Positions 60,497-64,000 of a stretch of 64,000 nucleotides of DNA are shown one piece after another; positions within the stretch are counted from its first letter, which is position 1, and each line of letters begins with the position of its first letter. The notes below the pieces were generated by a model. That model was given only the letters and a program-made list of their open reading frames with translations, was not told where the DNA came from and searched no databases. Position numbers and translations under genes: made by a program. This DNA is from Carnegiea gigantea (Eukaryota > Streptophyta > Magnoliopsida > Caryophyllales > Cactaceae), in NCBI GenBank assembly GCA_029747015.1, contig JAKOGI010000418.1, forward strand, positions 414,501 through 478,500, written 5' to 3'.

Positions 60497-60968
60497 ACAT
60501 TACAACATGATGGACCCATAGGCGCCATGATAGGATGTAGGAGGCAGAGCATCGGTCTAATGACTAACATCAGTCGCCCCCCAAGGGCCAAGGCAGGGAT
60601 GTACGGCACTGTTACGCTTAGCTAACCGTCCTTCTTTTAGTAGGAGAGAGGCAAAGCCTCTTGCACCCTGTCAAAGGTCAAGTAACCCTAGCTCAATAAA
60701 CAAACATAAGTTCTTCGACACATAGCGTCAACACATAGCAACAGCAAGTGAGGCAAAGATGTAATGGAAAATAATGGAACCCCTCATAGGGAATGTCACA
60801 TGCCAATGAAATAAGAAACTGTAGCATACAAATAGAAGTTCTAACTAAAGAAAGCAAAATAAGCATATATCCAACAACCTTGGCTCAAAGGCTCAAGGCG
60901 AAAACCAATCACTCACAAGAGTAAAGTCTAATGAGCTAAGGAAGAACGAATAAAGGGGGAGGAGGGAG
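60497..60968 (+). other. 3' non-coding region of element A between repeat and antisense ORF
   Basis: I see no ORF or repeat here. It is not obviously low-complexity and shows no LTR similarity to the 5' LTR of A. Confidence 0.5.
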
Positions 60969-63340
60969 TTAGGCCTGTGCATCATCATCATCAACAACAT
61001 CACCGTCGGCCCGGGTCTCCACAGCATCATCCTCAAGAGGGTCTTGTTGGGCGAACTCGGGGGAAGTTGGGGGAGTGGAGGACGCGGCACCTGTGCGAGA
61101 GTGAGTAATCGCTAGATGAATATCCTCCTTTAGCATGGGCGCTAGCATCCCTCAAGCCCTCATCTTGACCACATCGACCCACTTAAGGAGGACCTCCCAG
61201 TCAGGCATGAAGAACCCTTAACCCCCATTGCACTCTAGAGCAGCTTGGGCCATCAGGTCCATCTTCGCCTCTTTCCCTTCTCATAGGAGGCATTGGTGGT
61301 ATCCAGTGCGGCTTGGTAGGCCTGGTTCTCCACAAGAGTCTTCTCGGCCTCATACTTGTGCTCCAATTCCTTTAGCTGGTTCTCCAACTGCAAGATTCTG
61401 GCGTCCCTCAGCCCGAAGGTTCTCCTTGAGAAATTATATCTCCTTCTTGTCACGGCGTGCCTAATTCCTCAGAGAGTTAAGCTCGGCTTCCGCAACACGC
61501 TGAGCAGGAACTGAACAAAGGGCGAAATAAGCACCAATCGCATTCTGAAACCAAAGAATGAGATGGTTAGACCAAAAATATAGAAAAGAACAAGTTACGA
61601 ATACCGGGAACACGTACCTCCATGAAGTAGACCTGGGCATCATCAAGGGTGTTCGAGACCTGTTCCGAATTGGAGGCAGGGGCAAGTTCTCACCTTTAGG
61701 CGAGCTCCTCAAGCAACGTCACCTTCCCTTCATAGTGGTGGAAAGGAAGGAACTCTTCCCCTCAGCGGAGCGATTGTTGGTAGATCCAAGAGGAGTAACA
61801 ACTCGTGGTGGAGGCCTACTCTTCTTCTTAGGTAGGAGGCTTAAAGGTCCACTACTCGATCCCCCTATGGAAGGAACATCAACAGGCTACAGAGGTGCAC
61901 CCTCAGCTTGCCCTTGGTGAATCAGAGTATTCATTCACCCAAGCACTTGGCTCTCAGTCTGCGATTCCAGGGCCATAACCATGTTACGAGGAGAAGACAT
62001 ACACTTCGAGGGAGGGACCCACTGGGGGTGCTCGGAATTGCGAGGCCGAGAAGAACATACCGGAGGAAGACCCTAAACCTCCTGGAGAACGTGCTCACAG
62101 ACCTATTTCTCTCGCCTTGCATCGTGAAGGTGCCTCCTCTCTTTCTTTGACAGCTTACCCTTTATACTAAGTAATGTGTCTATCGCTTCCTCTACGAGAA
62201 GCAAAGATTAAATAAGTAAGGTTAGTGAAAAAAAGTGTAAACCAAATCAGTAAAGCGATTATCAAGTTACCGCAGCGGATAGTCGAACAAAGACCGACGG
62301 CCCAAAGGAAACACCTATAACTGAATAACATCCTTCGAGGGAAACAAAGACCGACGGCCCAAAGGAAACACCTATAACCGAATAACATCCTTTGAGGGAG
62401 CCAGTTGGCTGGAACCTTTACGGTCTTCCCAGATCGGCAATGGATGGAGTCGATGAGCTGAAAGCACTTCACGGTAGCCATCTCCTTCTCCCCATGAATG
62501 GTACAAGGTCTATTCTAAGTCTTATTCGGCCCTCGCTTGTTCCAGATAAGGATGGTCCGATTCCCATTTGCCTTCTTTGCAAAAACAAACATATACTTCC
62601 ACCCATGAACGGAAGAGGGCTTGTCTAAAGTAGACATATAACCGGGTCGACAAACTATTCTATACGAACTATCCCCCCACACGTATTGATGTTATGTTGG
62701 ATGATGTGCAAGTATGAGAAGGCCACGGTCATGCACTTAAGACGTTTAAGCTTACAGGTGGAAATGAACGATAGAATAGATGCCCAAGCATTGGGAACGG
62801 GTTAGCAAAACTACAATATCGTACATTTGGAGGATTTCCAGGACAATCTTAGGAAGCAGAAACCAAAGACCATACTCTAATGCTTCTAAGTATACACCTA
62901 TGCATCCAAGTGGAGGGTTATCTATGATATCTGCCTTCGAGGGAATGAGTACCCTGTAGTTGCGTCGAAAAGAATACTTCAACTCAAAGTCGATGACTTT
63001 CTTAAGTTCTTTATGAAATAAAGGGTTGATATAATAAAAGTCAAGCCCATCTTCTAGGTCAGACCTAACAGGGCCACTAGAAGGGGTTGGATCTCACTCC
63101 GGCTCCTTGACTACGACCATGTGCAGCATACCTATACTAGCAGAAGGCCAAGAAGAGAATTAGCTACAGATACTTCCCACAGATACGACACAGGCCTACC
63201 CGAAGAGTAGGAATTAAGGGATGGAGAGCCACTGGAGCTCTCTACAAGGAAGTTTAGTTTGGTCCGAACGAACTCCCGCAATGGAATCACCGCGGGAAGA
63301 CTTTGGGGGTGCCTAGAGTCCGAATCAAAGTTATCATCGT
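60969..63340 (-). pseudogene. Antisense ORF of element A (Transposase_28-like, coiled coil)
   Basis: On the minus strand fragments follow each other from 63340 down to a stop at 60969-60971. The N-terminal half (about 63100-62750) reads 'NPLFHKELKKVIDFELKYSF', 'YRVLIPSKADIIDNPPLGCI', 'YLEALEYGLWFLLPKIVLEI'. Next come 'SVHGWKYMFVFAKKANGNRT' (about 62620-62560), 'MATVKCFQLIDSIHC', a coiled-coil-like 'LENQLKELEHKYEAEKTLVE' (about 61385), and a C-terminal acidic tail 'DGDVVDDDDAQA'. The layout recalls the plant 'putative gypsy type transposon' domain (Transposase_28) found in antisense ORFs of Tat elements. Stops and frame changes are numerous. The biochemical role is unknown. Confidence 0.7.
62286..62399. 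repeat. 57-bp direct duplication inside the antisense ORF
   Basis: 'AACAAAGACCGACGGCCCAA' begins at 62286 and again at 62343, so the unit is 57 bp, a multiple of three. The minus-strand peptide 'GYRCFLWAVGLC' is repeated once. Confidence 0.9.
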
Positions 63341-63639
63341 AATTCCTTACGGGACTGGCGCCTCCCTAAAAGGGTGAGTTCCAGCACGGATCGACACGAT
63401 CGTTACTAAATTTACCTCCTCTGAGGCCCAACGAGGGGCTAGAGGACGATCTAAATGAGTACACAAAGGACGATATAGCTACAATGCGAGAATGATAAAC
63501 GATGGAGGAAAGGGGGAATACCTTAGCGATGGCTAGGTTAAAGGATCGAGTCCCTGAGAACTTATCTCTCTAACCTTATTTCTCTAGAACTTTAATAATA
63601 GTGGGAGAATGAGAATGAAAAATAAGTTTGAGGCAAGGT

Positions 63640-63649
63640 GTTTATATAG
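63640..63649 (-). promoter_or_regulatory. Candidate antisense TATA box of element A
   Basis: On the minus strand CTATATAAAC is an excellent TATA match. It lies about 300 bp upstream of the antisense ORF and is followed by a CT/AT-rich leader. It is a plausible promoter for the antisense transcript. No transcript evidence is available here. Confidence 0.5.
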
Positions 63650-63819
63650 GCATTTGAGTTGCCTTAATAAGCGTACCACAATCTGATGACCCAAAAAATC
63701 AGATGAAATGCCAAAGAATGAAGATCCAATACGGGTCGAAAGAAAGGAAGAGATAAAGCCCAAAGAAAAATAGAGACGGGCCCCACAGGAGGGACCCAAT
63801 CGAGTGACGAGAAGTCCTC

Positions 63820-63985
63820 CCCATTTGGCTTAGCCGAATGGGAGAAGAGGGCTCTCTCACTCAACTCAGTTGAATGGGGAAGAGGCCCTCCTACTTAGCT
63901 CAGTCGAGTGAAGAGAGTTTCCTCTCCCCATTCGGCTCAGCCAAATGGGAGAAGAAGCCCCTCCCACTTGGCTTAGCCGAGTGGA
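63820..63985. repeat. About 36-bp palindromic repeat array
   Basis: Five degenerate units have centres near 63831, 63867, 63901, 63938 and 63974. Each holds an inverted repeat of the kind 'TTGGCTTAGCC' or 'TTCGGCTCAGCC' followed by an A/G-rich spacer ('GAATGGGAGAAGAGG'). The array continues toward or past the window edge. It lies upstream of the antisense TATA box. Confidence 0.75.
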
Positions 63986-64000
63986 GACTCGGCTCCCACA

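Larger units (their letters stand above)
2240..64000 (+). mobile_element. Element A: Tat-lineage Ty3/gypsy retrotransposon, interrupted, 3' end beyond window
   Basis: Order on the plus strand: 5' LTR, TGGC-type primer site (3123), gag, protease, RT, RNase H, a second RNase H with 'NNEAKYEAL', integrase, a 3' region with tandem repeats, and an antisense ORF. The extra RNase H, the long 3' region with tandem repeats and the antisense ORF are characteristic of the plant Tat lineage. A is the outermost host of the window: B (with everything inside it) splits its gag and F splits its RT. Every coding domain carries stops or frameshifts, so it is a dead, old copy. The left LTR border is uncertain. 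Confidence 0.75.

Noticed and set aside
63560..64000. Possible 3' LTR of element A at the window end
   Set aside because: It shows no similarity to the 5' LTR ending at 3119, and its TATA box is on the minus strand.

Overview
The window is plant heterochromatin made almost entirely of nested transposable elements. I see no host gene, tRNA, rRNA or CRISPR array. The pointers to an angiosperm nuclear genome are chromovirus and Tat-type Ty3/gypsy elements, initiator-Met-tRNA primer binding sites, a CACTA transposon with a 3-bp target duplication, and AT-rich decayed sequence. The species cannot be named from this.

Outermost layer. Bases 1-2226 are the 3' end of one gypsy-like element (G): decayed internal DNA, a polypurine tract and a 3' LTR. 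After it comes a Tat-lineage element (A, plus strand). Its 5' LTR ends at 3119, it has a TGGC-type primer site, and its gag is broken at 4536 and resumes in the same reading frame at 53920. A then continues with protease, reverse transcriptase (split by an antisense solo LTR, F, 55640-57462), RNase H, a second RNase H and integrase to 59797. Its 3' part holds a 158-159-bp tandem repeat, a decayed antisense ORF (60969-63340) and, upstream of that ORF on the minus strand, a TATA box and a palindromic repeat array. The 3' LTR of A lies beyond the window.

The 49.4 kb in A's gag is one insertion that was itself repeatedly hit. Element B (plus strand, LTRs about 3.6 kb) spans 4537-53914. Its 5' LTR contains element D (minus strand, 4754-29002). 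D's 5' LTR contains element E (plus strand, 12320-24537; perfect 5-bp TSD CATAC). B's internal region contains element C (minus strand, 35062-49445; perfect TSD TGCTG), and C's 3' LTR contains a 2.86-kb CACTA element (36003-38865; TSD ATT). For D, E and the CACTA element the unoccupied site can be read in the sister LTR.

E is the best preserved: 3.0-kb LTRs, an intact extra ORF before gag, then gag, protease, RT, RNase H, integrase and a chromodomain, essentially in one frame with six stops, a mutated RT active site and one late frameshift. D keeps an extra ORF, gag and part of protease but no RT or integrase. C keeps a shredded RT. B has no recognisable protein.

The most interesting observation is that D and E, although different families, both carry an unrecognised ORF between the primer site and gag, and the two encoded proteins share short aligned motifs and an acidic C-terminal side. 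I call it ORF0. Second is the antisense ORF of A with a candidate minus-strand promoter and palindromic array.
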